Positions 1 through 7,972 of a stretch of DNA of 64,000 bases are shown piece after piece; within the stretch, counting starts at the first letter, position 1; the number at the start of each line of letters is the position of its first letter. The stretch comes from Streptomyces sp. NBC_01445 (GTDB lineage Bacteria; Actinomycetota; Actinomycetes; Streptomycetales; Streptomycetaceae). The stretch covers positions 682,001-746,000 of the forward strand of contig NZ_CP109485.1 of the NCBI RefSeq assembly GCF_035918235.1, in the 5' to 3' direction. The notes below the pieces were generated by a model, which saw only the letters and a list, made by a program, of their open reading frames with translations, was not told the DNA's origin and searched no databases. The position numbers and the translations under genes were made by a program.

Positions 1-2
1 CG

Positions 3-227
3 ACGGTGGGCGCGGCCGGTGAGGCGCTGGCGTCGCTGGTGCGCGACGCCACCTCGTACGGCGACGGCGGTGTGCGGGCTCCGGCCGTGCGGCTGCTGGT
101 GGGCGGCCGGATCGCGGATCTGTCCGGCGTGCTCGCACCGGATGCCCTGCTGGCCCTGGCCCGCAGCGAGTTGCGCTCGCGGGCCGCCGACGAACCGGTC
201 GTCGCGGTCGTGGAGCCCCGCGCATGA
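3..227 (+). CDS. C-terminal fragment of an unknown protein
   Basis: The reading frame is open from the left edge of the window, so only the last 74 or so codons are visible and the true start lies outside. The visible part is Ala/Leu/Arg-rich and ends in ...VVAVVEPRA. I do not recognise a family. The stop codon overlaps the ATG of the next gene in an ATGA, so the two are translationally coupled and this gene is the visible head of a four-gene plus-strand operon running to about 3118. Its function is unknown. Confidence 0.5.
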   Translation, partial: TVGAAGEALASLVRDATSYGDGGVRAPAVRLLVGGRIADLSGVLAPDALLALARSELRSRAADEPVVAVVEPRA

Positions 228-781
228 CCGGCGATCACGACGAGGACCTGGACCTCGCGGTGCGGCTGCTCGCAGGGACGCCCACGCACGAGGGACGTGA
301 TCCGCTGATGCTCCGTCAATGGGCGCTGACAGCCGAAGAGTTCGGCAGTCGGATGGCTCCGGATCCCGGACCGGTGCGAGTCGTCGAGCAGGACGGCGGG
401 CTCGCGGCCGGCCTGCTGGCCCGGTACCGGTCGAGGCCGCCGGTGGTCGAGATCTACGTCGACACGGTCGACCGCGCCGAGCGGCTGATCGCCGAGCGCG
501 ACTGGCGGCACTGGTTCCCCGTCGGATCGGTGCGGGCAGCCGCCCTCGCCCACGAGCGGGCGCACGCCTGGCTCCACCACGCGCATGTCCGGGCCGAGTT
601 CAAGCGGGCGCTCGGCCACACGGCACTGAGGCTGGGGCGGCGCCGTCTTTACGCACATGTCGCGGGCGCCGACGAACTGGCCGCGCACGCCTATGCCCGC
701 GCCGCCTGCGGCCTGGGCCGCAGTCCCCTGCTGCTGACGGAGGCGCTCGCCGCCGCCGTGTCCTGCGAAAGCGAGAAGTGA
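224..781 (+). CDS. HExxH-motif protein, possible metallopeptidase-like (unknown family)
   Basis: The protein has 185 residues and no signal peptide or membrane segment. A zinc-type HExxH motif (HERAH, residues 110-114) lies in the helix ALAHERAHAWLHHAH. About 37 residues later comes DELAAHAYA (Glu151), spaced like the third glutamate ligand of ImmA/IrrE-type gluzincins. That points to a small cytoplasmic metal enzyme or degenerate peptidase, but overall similarity to a named family cannot be shown here. It overlaps the upstream gene by 4 nt and is followed 3 nt later by a permease, so it is expressed with a transport system. The role is inference; it could instead be a metal-binding protein without catalytic activity. 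Confidence 0.7.
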   Translation: MTGDHDEDLDLAVRLLAGTPTHEGRDPLMLRQWALTAEEFGSRMAPDPGPVRVVEQDGGLAAGLLARYRSRPPVVEIYVDTVDRAERLIAERDWRHWFPVGSVRAAALAHERAHAWLHHAHVRAEFKRALGHTALRLGRRRLYAHVAGADELAAHAYARAACGLGRSPLLLTEALAAAVSCESEK

Positions 782-784
782 CCG

Positions 785-2077
785 ATGGGTGTCGTCATTC
801 TGCTCGTCATGGCGGCCGGAGTGGCCGCCATGCTCAGCCGCAAGCTGCCGACCGCGTTCGCGCTGGTCCTGCTCGCCGTGGTGATCGCGTTCCTCGCGGG
901 CGCGCCGCTGACGGGCAAGAACAGCGTGTTCGACACGGTGCTCCAGGAGGGCGCGCCCGCGCTCGCCGCCACGATGATCGCGATCCTGCTCGGATCGTGG
1001 CTCGGCAAGCTCCTGGAGGAGACCGGCATCGCGGGCACCCTGGTCCGTAAGATCGTCGAGTTCGGCGGAGACCGGCCGGTGTTCGTGGCGCTCGGTGTCC
1101 TCGCGGTGTCCGCGCTTGTCGGCACCGTGACCGGCTCCGCGCCCGCGGCGATGCTCGCCGGGCTGATCGGTATCCCCGCGATGATCGCGGTGGGCATCCC
1201 GAAGGTGACCGCCGCGGGCACGATCCTGATGGGCATCGCGGCCGGGATGCCGTTCGAGCTGCCGGTGTGGCAGTTCTTCTCCACGGCGCTTGAGCTGCCG
1301 GTGGACACGGTGCGCGGCTTCATGCTGAAGCTGTTCCCGTTCGCACTGGTGGCGGCCACCGCCTACGTGCTCGTGGAGTCGCGGCGCCGGGGTGTGGAGC
1401 ATGCGTGGTCGCTCAAGTCGGTTCAGAAAACGCCGGGTTCGCGCGGCAGCAGTCGGCGTCAGCGGCTCGGCGACGCCCCGTGGTACGCGCTGCTCACTCC
1501 CGTGGTGCCGCTGGTGCTGGCCCTTGGCTTCGATCTGGCGATCATCCCGTCGCTCCTTGCGGGTGTGCTGTACGCGCTGGTGACGACGACGCGGCCGCGC
1601 GAGATGAACCGCCGCCTGCTGCGCACCCTGTACGGCGGCTTCGAGGTGGCGGCTCCGCCGATCACGCTGTTCGTGGCGATCGGCATTCTGCTCGCCGCGG
1701 TGAAGCTGCCCGGCGCGGTCGACGCGCTGGAGCCGCTCGTCAAGGCGGTCAGCCCGCACAACGCGGTGCTGTTCGTCCTGGTCTTCACCCTCCTGGTACC
1801 GCTGTGCCTTTACCGCGGACCACTGAACGTGTTCGGCCTGGGCGCCGGCATCGCAGGCGTCCTCATCGCCACCGGCATCTACCCGGCTGTCGCCGTCCTC
1901 GGCATGGCCACCTCGTACAACCAGGTCTTCGGCGTCGCCGACCCGACCAGCACCCAGACGGTGTGGAGCGCGCAGTACGCGGGCGTGTCGCCGCAGCAGG
2001 TGATGGTCCGCACGCTGCCGTACGTGTGGGCGGTGGCGCTCGGCGGCCTGTGCGTCACCGCCGCCACCTACCTGTGA
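785..2077 (+). CDS. Multi-spanning permease, citrate/gluconate (CitM/GntP-like) type
   Basis: This 430-residue protein is hydrophobic throughout, with about eleven or twelve likely transmembrane helices. It opens with MGVVILLVMAAGVAAML and has a polar cytoplasmic loop around residues 200-230. The Gly/Ala-rich re-entrant-like stretches (GSAPAAMLAGLIGIP, GIAAGMPFELP) and the length fit the ion-transporter superfamily of CitM and GntP H+ or Na+ symporters for organic acids. The substrate is not readable from the sequence. It starts 3 nt after the HExxH gene and is followed by a Tat-exported protein, so uptake of a compound handled by these neighbours is plausible. The family is moderately certain and the substrate is unknown. 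Confidence 0.75.
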   Translation: MGVVILLVMAAGVAAMLSRKLPTAFALVLLAVVIAFLAGAPLTGKNSVFDTVLQEGAPALAATMIAILLGSWLGKLLEETGIAGTLVRKIVEFGGDRPVFVALGVLAVSALVGTVTGSAPAAMLAGLIGIPAMIAVGIPKVTAAGTILMGIAAGMPFELPVWQFFSTALELPVDTVRGFMLKLFPFALVAATAYVLVESRRRGVEHAWSLKSVQKTPGSRGSSRRQRLGDAPWYALLTPVVPLVLALGFDLAIIPSLLAGVLYALVTTTRPREMNRRLLRTLYGGFEVAAPPITLFVAIGILLAAVKLPGAVDALEPLVKAVSPHNAVLFVLVFTLLVPLCLYRGPLNVFGLGAGIAGVLIATGIYPAVAVLGMATSYNQVFGVADPTSTQTVWSAQYAGVSPQQVMVRTLPYVWAVALGGLCVTAATYL

Positions 2078-2113
2078 AACCCCTCTGAAAGAAACCGACT
2101 TCAGGAGCCGATC

Positions 2114-3118
2114 ATGCAAGAGCCGCAGTTTGGCCTGAACCGTCGCATGTTCCTGCGCACCACCGCCGTCACCGGCGCCGCGTTCGCCCTCGGCGGCCTT
2201 TCGACGGCGTCCGCGTCGGCCGCGCCCGGCGGGTTCCCGGACTACACCTACGTCCGCACCCTGCTGTCACCGTCCCAGCTCAAGTACAACCCGACGGGCG
2301 AGATCATCTTCCCGACCGTACGGGGGGTGTACGACAAGTTGGCGTCACCTCTGGGCCGTTACTACCTGTACTACGCGCCGCACGACGCGCCGGGCGGCGT
2401 CTGCCTGGCGTACGGCGACTCGCTGGAGGGCCCGTTCACGGAGTACCCGGCGAACCCCATCGTGTCGAACAAGTGGGACCCGCACTACTCGGTCAGCCAC
2501 GTGTCGTCCCCGCACGTGCTGTGGAACGAGGACGCCAAGGAGTTCTGGCTGTACTTCCACGGCGAGAACACCACGACGCGCCTGGCCAGGTCCAAGGACG
2601 GTGTGCACTTCACGTACGACAAGGTCGTCCTGTCGACGTCGATGATGCCCACCGGCACGACCGAGACGTCGTACGCCCGTGTCTTCCGCCACGACCTGCC
2701 GGCGCGCGGCGCGCGCTACGTGATGCTCTTCATGCTGAACAACACCACCAACCACCGTGACATCTGCTGGGGTTGGTCGGCCGACGGCAGAAGCTGGACC
2801 TTCGACCAGACGCCGCTCGTACGGCACTCGGACGTCGGCGCGGTGAACGTGGGCGGCCCCCACCTGCTGACCCGGAACGGCTCCGCGTACGTCGTCTACA
2901 ACAAGGACAAGGAGAGCGGCGGCGACCTCATGATCACGGAGGTCGGCGCGGACTTCTCGCTCCGCAAGCACCTCGGCGTCTTCTACGACTCCCGTTCCAC
3001 AGCCCCCGAGAACGGCCGGGCGGCAGCGCCGTCGTTCGGAACGGAGCACGGGGTGCCGTACATGGTGTACGAGGCGGGCGAGCGGTTGGCCGGGGCCATC
3101 GCGGTCGCCCGGGGCTGA
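2114..3118 (+). CDS. Tat-exported beta-propeller protein, GH43/GH32-like
   Basis: The 334-residue protein begins with a twin-arginine signal (NRRMFLRTTAVTGAAFALGG, cleavage near ASA-AP around residue 37). The mature part has repeated propeller-like motifs such as YYLYYAPHD, SSPHVLWNEDAKEFWLYFHG and AYVVYNKD. These resemble the blades of five-bladed glycoside hydrolases (GH43/GH32/GH68 clan). I cannot assign the three catalytic acids with confidence, so activity is unproven; it could bind or cleave a carbohydrate outside the cell. An AGGAG ribosome binding site precedes the ATG. It is last in the operon, 37 nt after the permease. Confidence 0.75.
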   Translation: MQEPQFGLNRRMFLRTTAVTGAAFALGGLSTASASAAPGGFPDYTYVRTLLSPSQLKYNPTGEIIFPTVRGVYDKLASPLGRYYLYYAPHDAPGGVCLAYGDSLEGPFTEYPANPIVSNKWDPHYSVSHVSSPHVLWNEDAKEFWLYFHGENTTTRLARSKDGVHFTYDKVVLSTSMMPTGTTETSYARVFRHDLPARGARYVMLFMLNNTTNHRDICWGWSADGRSWTFDQTPLVRHSDVGAVNVGGPHLLTRNGSAYVVYNKDKESGGDLMITEVGADFSLRKHLGVFYDSRSTAPENGRAAAPSFGTEHGVPYMVYEAGERLAGAIAVARG

Positions 3119-3334
3119 CCGAACGGATCCCGGGCGGGACACGAACTGACGGGTGGTCCGCACGGCACGTACCTACCGTGCGGACACGCCGACAGCCCTC
3201 AGGGCGTCATGCTCTGCGCAGGCCGTCCAGGTGGTCGCGCAGAGCCCGGGCGGCCAGGTCCCGCCCGCCGACGCCGTGCTGAGCGCGCAACCCGGACTCC
3301 CCGCCCCGTTCCCCCTCCTCGCCAACACCTGTGC

Positions 3335-3480
3335 AGAGCACCCCCAGTTAGCCTGGATCACAGCGAAGGGAGGCAGTTCCGAGGACCGCTGGTCGACACG
3401 CTGGGTGCTCCGGAGCACCCCGGCCACCGGGCTCCCGCACACTGTGCGGGGGCGGACGAGACCTTCGGCCAAGGCATGAT
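3335..3480 (+). promoter_or_regulatory. Candidate yybP-ykoY (Mn2+) riboswitch in the leader of the GDT1-family gene
   Basis: This long untranslated leader contains GTCGACACGCTGG (3392-3404), a short perfect hairpin (3404-3419), a second hairpin with 7-bp stem (3434-3450) and GACGAGACCTTCGGCC (3455-3470). These resemble the conserved GUCAACAUACUGG-like and GCAAGACCUU-like segments of the yybP-ykoY Mn2+ aptamer. The 5' consensus GGGGAGUAG is only loosely matched (CCCCAGTTAGCC at 3342-3353). The downstream gene belongs to a family often controlled by this riboswitch. Covariance-model confirmation is needed. Confidence 0.42.
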
Positions 3481-3589
3481 CCGGCCCCACTGACGTGTGG
3501 GCCGTTCCATCGTGCCCGGCCGAGTGGTTCTCCCGTCGCCCCATGGGCGCCGATGAGCTGACGGCCCGGCCCCAGCAGAAAGCAAGGCA

Positions 3590-4171
3590 ATGACCTTCGA
3601 CCCCCTGGCGTTCCTCACCGCCTTCGGGCTGATCTTCCTCGCGGAACTCCCCGACAAGACCATGTTCGCCTCGCTGGCCATGGGCACCCGGATGCGGCCG
3701 CTGTACGTGTGGTTCGGCACCTCCACCGCCTTCATCGTGCATGTCGCGATCGCTGTCGGGGCGGGCAGCCTGCTCAGCCTGCTTCCGGCCATGGCCGTCA
3801 AACTGGTCTCCGCCGCTCTGTTCGCGTTCGGCGCCGTCGTCCTGCTGCGTGGCGGGGACGATGACGACGAGGAAGGCGCCGCCAAGACCGTCACCGGTTT
3901 CTGGCCCGTCTACACCACCGCCTTCATGGCCGTGTTCATCAGCGAATGGGGCGACCTCACTCAGATCACCACCGCCAACCTGGCCGCCACCAACCCCTGG
4001 CTGCCCACCGCCCTCGGCTCGGCCCTCGCGCTGATGTCGGTCTCCGCCCTCGCGCTGCTGGTCGGCCGCTTCATCGCCAAGCGCGTTCCTCTCAAGACCG
4101 TGCAGCGCATCGGTGCCGCGTGCATGGCCGGACTCGCCATCTGGACCCTGATCGAGGCCTTCACCGTCTGA
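3590..4171 (+). CDS. GDT1/UPF0016 (TMEM165-like) manganese/cation exporter
   Basis: This 193-residue membrane protein has two copies of the family signature: AELPDKT near residue 19 and SEWGDLTQ near residue 120. Each lies in the first helix of a three-helix half, giving about six transmembrane segments separated by an acidic loop (GGDDDDEE). Family members such as MneA/GDT1 export Mn2+ (or Ca2+) in exchange for protons. The Asp/Glu of the E-x-G/P-D motifs are the metal ligands and are both present. A candidate Mn riboswitch lies upstream. The gene appears monocistronic, with a hairpin after its stop codon. Confidence 0.9.
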   Translation: MTFDPLAFLTAFGLIFLAELPDKTMFASLAMGTRMRPLYVWFGTSTAFIVHVAIAVGAGSLLSLLPAMAVKLVSAALFAFGAVVLLRGGDDDDEEGAAKTVTGFWPVYTTAFMAVFISEWGDLTQITTANLAATNPWLPTALGSALALMSVSALALLVGRFIAKRVPLKTVQRIGAACMAGLAIWTLIEAFTV

Positions 4172-4182
4172 CGCCGCGACGT

Positions 4183-4213
4183 GAGCGCCTGACGGGCCTC
4201 AGGTCGGGCGCTC
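4183..4213 (+). terminator. Stem-loop after the GDT1-family gene
   Basis: GAGCGCC and GGCGCTC form the outer arms and CCTGA/TCAGG an alternative inner pairing, 11 nt after the stop codon. There is no T-tract, as is common in Streptomyces, so termination is inferred from position. Confidence 0.45.
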
Positions 4214-4265
4214 AGCCCCTTCCCTGCGCCCGATCGACCCACCCGGCGACGGTCCAGGGGCGCGC

Positions 4266-4292
4266 CTTGACTTCAAGCGCTTCAAGTATTAG
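4266..4292 (+). promoter_or_regulatory. Candidate MerR-family operator/promoter
   Basis: CTTGA (4266-4270) is followed by two CTTCAAG copies (4271-4277 and 4280-4286) and TATTAG (4287-4292), 12 nt before the regulator's ATG. Such TTGA/TCAA dyads are typical of autoregulated MerR promoters. The exact -35/-10 assignment is uncertain because the TTGACT to TATTAG spacing is only 14 nt. Confidence 0.45.
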
Positions 4293-4303
4293 AGGGTTGG
4301 CTC

Positions 4304-4762
4304 ATGGCGATGACGTACAGGTCCGGCGCGGTGGACGACGCCACACCACTCACGATCCAGCAGGTGTCCAGGCGTACCGGTCTCTCCGAGCCGACGCTGC
4401 GCTACTACGAGAAGATCGGCCTGATCGGCACCGTGGGGCGCGACGAGAGCAGCGGTCACCGGCGCTACAGCCCGGCTGCCGTGGAGACCATCGAGGCGCT
4501 GAGCTGCCTGCGGTCGACGGGGATGAGCGTGCGGGACATGCGCGCTTACCTCGCGCACCTCGACACCGGTGACGCGCCGCGCCTGCGCGAGCTGTTCCAG
4601 GACAACGCCGAGCGCGTTGCCGAGGAGATCGAGCGCATGCGGATCCGGCTGCGCTACCTGCAGCTCAAGGCCGATCTGTGGGCCGCGCGCGAGCGTGGGG
4701 ACACCGCGGCGGAGCAGCGCGCCGTCGCCGAGGTCACCCCCGTCATCGCCGACCTACGTTGA
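4304..4762 (+). CDS. MerR-family transcriptional regulator
   Basis: The protein has 152 residues. A winged helix-turn-helix sits at about residues 15-85 (LTIQQVSRRTGLSEPTLRYYEKIGLI, then the wing HRRYSPAAVETI), followed by a long dimerisation helix rich in Arg and Glu (residues 95-130). There is no cysteine cluster at the C-terminus, so it is not a metal or redox SoxR/MerR sensor; it looks like the group that controls aldehyde- or quinone-responsive oxidoreductases. It lies 25 nt upstream of an NAD(P)-dependent reductase and probably controls that gene and itself through the dyad upstream. Confidence 0.9.
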   Translation: MAMTYRSGAVDDATPLTIQQVSRRTGLSEPTLRYYEKIGLIGTVGRDESSGHRRYSPAAVETIEALSCLRSTGMSVRDMRAYLAHLDTGDAPRLRELFQDNAERVAEEIERMRIRLRYLQLKADLWAARERGDTAAEQRAVAEVTPVIADLR

Positions 4763-4787
4763 TGAGAAGGAAAGGCAGGAGTACGCC

Positions 4788-5867
4788 ATGAACAACGATC
4801 TCGTTCTGGTGACGGGCGGCAGCGGCTATGTGGGGTCGCATGTCGTCAAGCGGTTGCTCGACGAGGGTTTCCCGGTCCGCACGACGGTCCGCTCGATGAA
4901 CCGGGCGGACGACGTGCGGGCCATGGTGGGCCCGCGTGCCGAGCGGCTGGAGTTCGCGCGGGCGAATCTGACCGATGATGCGGGCTGGGAGGACGCCGTC
5001 GACGGATGCACCTATGTCGTGCATGTCGCGTCCCCGTTCCCGCCCGCGCAGCCGGACGACCCCGACGAGCTCATCGTCCCCGCTCGTGACGGTGCCCTTC
5101 GCGTCCTGCGGGCGGCGCGGGACGCGGGCGTCAAGCGCACCGTGCTGACGTCGTCGTTCGCCGCTGTGGGCTACAGCCGCAAGCCCGGTGAGGACTACAC
5201 CGAGACGGACTGGACGGACCCAGCGGACGACAACACTCCCTATGTCCGCTCGAAGGCGATCGCGGAACGGGCGGCATGGGACTACATCGAGGCGGAGGGC
5301 GGTGGACTCGAACTCTCTGTGATCAACCCGAGCGGAATCTTCGGCCCGCTTCTCGGCCCCCACCTGTCCGCATCCACCGGCCTCGTCAAGGCGATGCTGG
5401 ACGGCGCGATGCCCGTCGTGCCGCCTGTGTACTTCGGCGTGGTCGACGTGCGTGACGTGGCGGACATCCACGTCCGGGCGCTGACCCACCCGGCGGCCGC
5501 CGGCGAACGGTTCCTCGCCTCCAACGGCCCCGCCATCAGCTTCCTCCAGCTGGCCCGGATCCTCCGCGAGCACCTCGGCGAGGCAGCCGCGCGCGTCCCG
5601 ACCCGCGAACTGACCCCCGACGAAGTGCGCGAGGCCGCCGTCAGCAACCCCACCCTGCGGGATGCCGTCCGGCAGTCGGGCGGCATCCCCGTCCTCCACA
5701 CCGAGAAGGCCCGCACGATGCTCGGCTGGGAACCGCGCGACACGGCGACCACGATCGTCGACACCGCCAGGAGCCTCATTCAACTCGGGCTCTGTGAAGG
5801 CGAAACGCCCCGCCCGCCGCACCGAGGTGTCAGCCGGCCGAAGGAAGGGCGGTCCCGGATCCGCTGA
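4788..5867 (+). CDS. Extended SDR, dihydroflavonol-4-reductase-like NAD(P)-dependent oxidoreductase
   Basis: The start is the ATG at 4788, preceded by AAGGAAAGGCAGGA, giving 359 residues. The Rossmann nucleotide motif is VTGGSGYVGSHVV near residue 7. The catalytic Ser of TSSFAAVGYS and the Y-x3-K pair YVRSK near residue 150 are present, as is the NPSGIFGPLLG substrate loop. Relatives reduce aldehydes or ketones or act as 4-reductases on flavonoid-like substrates; the physiological substrate here is unknown. The last 25 residues after LIQLGLCEG are basic and probably disordered. It is paired with the MerR gene. The 3' end overlaps the convergent DUF3592 gene by 38 bp. Confidence 0.88.
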   Translation: MNNDLVLVTGGSGYVGSHVVKRLLDEGFPVRTTVRSMNRADDVRAMVGPRAERLEFARANLTDDAGWEDAVDGCTYVVHVASPFPPAQPDDPDELIVPARDGALRVLRAARDAGVKRTVLTSSFAAVGYSRKPGEDYTETDWTDPADDNTPYVRSKAIAERAAWDYIEAEGGGLELSVINPSGIFGPLLGPHLSASTGLVKAMLDGAMPVVPPVYFGVVDVRDVADIHVRALTHPAAAGERFLASNGPAISFLQLARILREHLGEAAARVPTRELTPDEVREAAVSNPTLRDAVRQSGGIPVLHTEKARTMLGWEPRDTATTIVDTARSLIQLGLCEGETPRPPHRGVSRPKEGRSRIR

Positions 5868-6348
5868 GGATGAGGCGGGAGCGCCGCCGCGACGCGATCG
5901 CAATGGCCGTACCGATGCCCGCGATCAGCAGTCCGATCCCACAGAAGACCAGCGGAATCAGCCACAGCGAGACAAACCCGTCGATCTTCGCGTCCTCCGG
6001 GTCATCGGCGCGGTACAGGACGTCAACCCGCTCACCCTCGTCGTACGCCGGTGGGTTGGAGCCCATTGAGCTCCGGAACGTCGTCGGCGCACCGCCCGCC
6101 GGCGTGAACTCGACGACCGGGTGCGCCGTGGGCCCGCTGCTCTGCCGTGACTTGCTGGACGAGCTGACGTTGCCGCCCTCCCACTCCAGGTACACCACGG
6201 TTCCCCTGGCACGCTCCGCATCCGTCACGAACGAGATCGACACCCCTCCCACAATCGCCCCGATGGCGAAGAACAGCGTCCCGAACGCGATGACCCCGAA
6301 TGTGATCCACCAGCCGGCACTCCGCCGCCCACGTACCTGAACCTGCAC
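5830..6348 (-). CDS. DUF3592 membrane protein
   Basis: I chose the GTG at 6348 because GGGAAG lies 5 nt upstream; the product has 172 residues. Two hydrophobic segments (about 12-35, WWITFGVIAFGTLFFAIGAIVGG, and 130-155, LWLIPLVFCGIGLLIAGIGTAI) flank an extracytoplasmic beta-rich domain. That domain has the DUF3592 pattern ARGTVVYLEW...HPVVEFTPAGG...YDEGERVDVLYRADDPEDAKID. The family is widespread and of unknown role, possibly in envelope function. The gene converges on the upstream reductase with a 38-bp overlap. Confidence 0.82.
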   Translation of the reverse strand: MQVQVRGRRSAGWWITFGVIAFGTLFFAIGAIVGGVSISFVTDAERARGTVVYLEWEGGNVSSSSKSRQSSGPTAHPVVEFTPAGGAPTTFRSSMGSNPPAYDEGERVDVLYRADDPEDAKIDGFVSLWLIPLVFCGIGLLIAGIGTAIAIASRRRSRLILSGSGTALPSAG

Positions 6349-6391
6349 AACTTCCCTCTCACTTGTCCGGAGTGAGAGGACGCTATCCCAA

Positions 6392-7047
6392 GTGCAAAAA
6401 CCACTGCGCACCCGCCCCCACGCACGTCGTTCACGACGCGGGGGAACTCCGGGGCCCTGGTCCCCGGCGAGATTCGGCGTACTAGATGGTCGGCCGCTCC
6501 AGACGAGGATCGCCTGGCGGACCGATGAACTGCCCGGCGGATCCCTGCGCATGACGATCGGTGATGTCGACGCCGCACCCAAGGACCCCAAGTCCGTCCG
6601 GAGCAACGACTATCGCGCACCCGCCGGCCAGACCGAGTGCGACAACGTCAGAATCATCAAGGTCCACGGCTGGTGGTGCACCACCACCGTCTCCTCCGTC
6701 GCACAGGACGGCGAGATCGTGCTCGGCGGCGCCGCACCCCGCGCGACGATCCACTCCGCAGGCTTCCGCACGCATTGTTCTGGCCACCACGCGCGGATCC
6801 GGCAGCACCACGAGATCCAGCGGAACAGCTGGTCCGGCTGGCGCGCCGACAGCAGGCGCCGCGACACCCCCTGGACAACCGCCCGACACCAGGCCCACGG
6901 AACCGTCTCAGCACCCTGCCCGCGCGGACGGGCCGGCACCTACACCTACCGCTGGCGGTCACGGTCGAGGTCTTCGGCGTCCAGGCGGACGACTCCCCGG
7001 CCGCGAGCGCCGAAATCCGCGCGGACTGCGGTTCGGGCATCAGCTGA
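6392..7047 (+). pseudogene. Frameshifted gene for a Cys/Trp-rich, probably exported protein
   Basis: One coherent protein is spread over two plus-strand frames. The first frame (clear from about 6490, e.g. MTIGDVDAAPKD at 6551) reads through GTVSAPCPRGRAGTYTYR to about 6951. The sense then continues in the next frame as LAVTVEVFGVQADDSPAAS and ends at a TGA at 7045. One missing base inside an Arg codon explains the break (CG-CTG at 6950-6954). The amino-terminal part shows no signal peptide in this frame, so the 5' end may also be damaged. Paired Cys residues and a beta-strand-like tail suggest a secreted protein. It could be a true pseudogene or a sequencing error. Confidence 0.5.
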
Positions 7048-7078
7048 GCGCACACGCGGACACCACGGACGGGTGAAG

Positions 7079-7771
7079 TCAGCTGTTCTCGCCGTATGCC
7101 GCCGCGATCTCCGCCGACTCGGCCCACCGGCTGTACGTCGGCTGCTGCGGCCAGCCCTCCGGCGAGTCCTGCCACTCCTCCTGGCGGCCGTACGGCAGCA
7201 GGTCGACCAGGCCGAACAGATAGCTCAGGCGCTCGACGCCGCGGCCGTCGGTGTGCCAGGTCCGGTACACCTTGTCGCCGTCGCGCAGGAACACGTTGAC
7301 CGCGAATCCGGCGTTCGGCGGGGCGCCGACGTCGCCGCCGAACGAGCTGTTCGCCGTCGAGTACCACGTCATCTCGTTCCCGACCTTGCGCTTGTAGGCG
7401 AGCGCCTCGTCGATCGGGCCCTGGGTGACGATCACGAACCGGGCGTCGAACTTCTCCAGGCCCATGAGCCGGGTGAACTGGGTCGTGAAGCCGGTGCAGC
7501 CGCTGCACTGCCACTCCGCGTCCTCGAACCACATGTGGTTGTAGACGATCAGCTGCGGGTGGTCGCCGAAGATCTCCGCGAGGCGGACCGGGCCGTCCTC
7601 GCCCTCCAGTACGTAGTCGGGCATCTCGACCATCGGCAGCTGACGGCGCTGGGCGGCGATGGCGTCGAGCTCCCGGGTGGCGGCCTTCTCCCGGACGCGC
7701 AGCGCCGCCAGCTCCTTCTGCCAGGTGGCCGCGTCGACGACGGACGGCAGGGCGTTTTCTGTGGTGGACAT
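7079..7771 (-). CDS. DUF899 thioredoxin-like protein
   Basis: This 230-residue cytoplasmic protein matches the DUF899 (AhpC/TSA-like) family. It has an N-terminal helix WQKELAALRVREKAATRELD, the block RRQLPMVEMPDY, the thioredoxin-fold strand QLIVYNHMWF and the active-site-like CSGC near residue 90. These proteins are predicted redox or peroxidase-like enzymes, often near regulators of oxidative stress, and few have been characterised. The ATG follows CGGAGGCACC. It appears monocistronic, convergent with the damaged gene on its 3' side. Confidence 0.85.
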   Translation of the reverse strand: MSTTENALPSVVDAATWQKELAALRVREKAATRELDAIAAQRRQLPMVEMPDYVLEGEDGPVRLAEIFGDHPQLIVYNHMWFEDAEWQCSGCTGFTTQFTRLMGLEKFDARFVIVTQGPIDEALAYKRKVGNEMTWYSTANSSFGGDVGAPPNAGFAVNVFLRDGDKVYRTWHTDGRGVERLSYLFGLVDLLPYGRQEEWQDSPEGWPQQPTYSRWAESAEIAAAYGENS

Positions 7772-7972
7772 GGTGCCTCCGGACGGATCTGGTGCCTGTC
7801 TGGGAGTACTGACTCCCGGGGCGGCCGGAAGTCATCGGTCGTCCCCCCAGCAAGATCGCACCAGCGACGGCAACCGGCACCTTCAGAGCCCGCACGGTCA
7901 GCTTCCGGGCCCGCATGATCAGCCAACTGGCCGGACCACTGCACTGCCGTTGCCCCCGGGCGTCGGCGCCCC

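Noticed and set aside
4569..4787. The upstream extension of the reductase frame to 4569
   Set aside because: It is antiparallel in sense to nothing but overlaps the MerR gene in another frame and has no motifs. The ATG at 4788 has the ribosome site and starts the Rossmann fold at the normal position.
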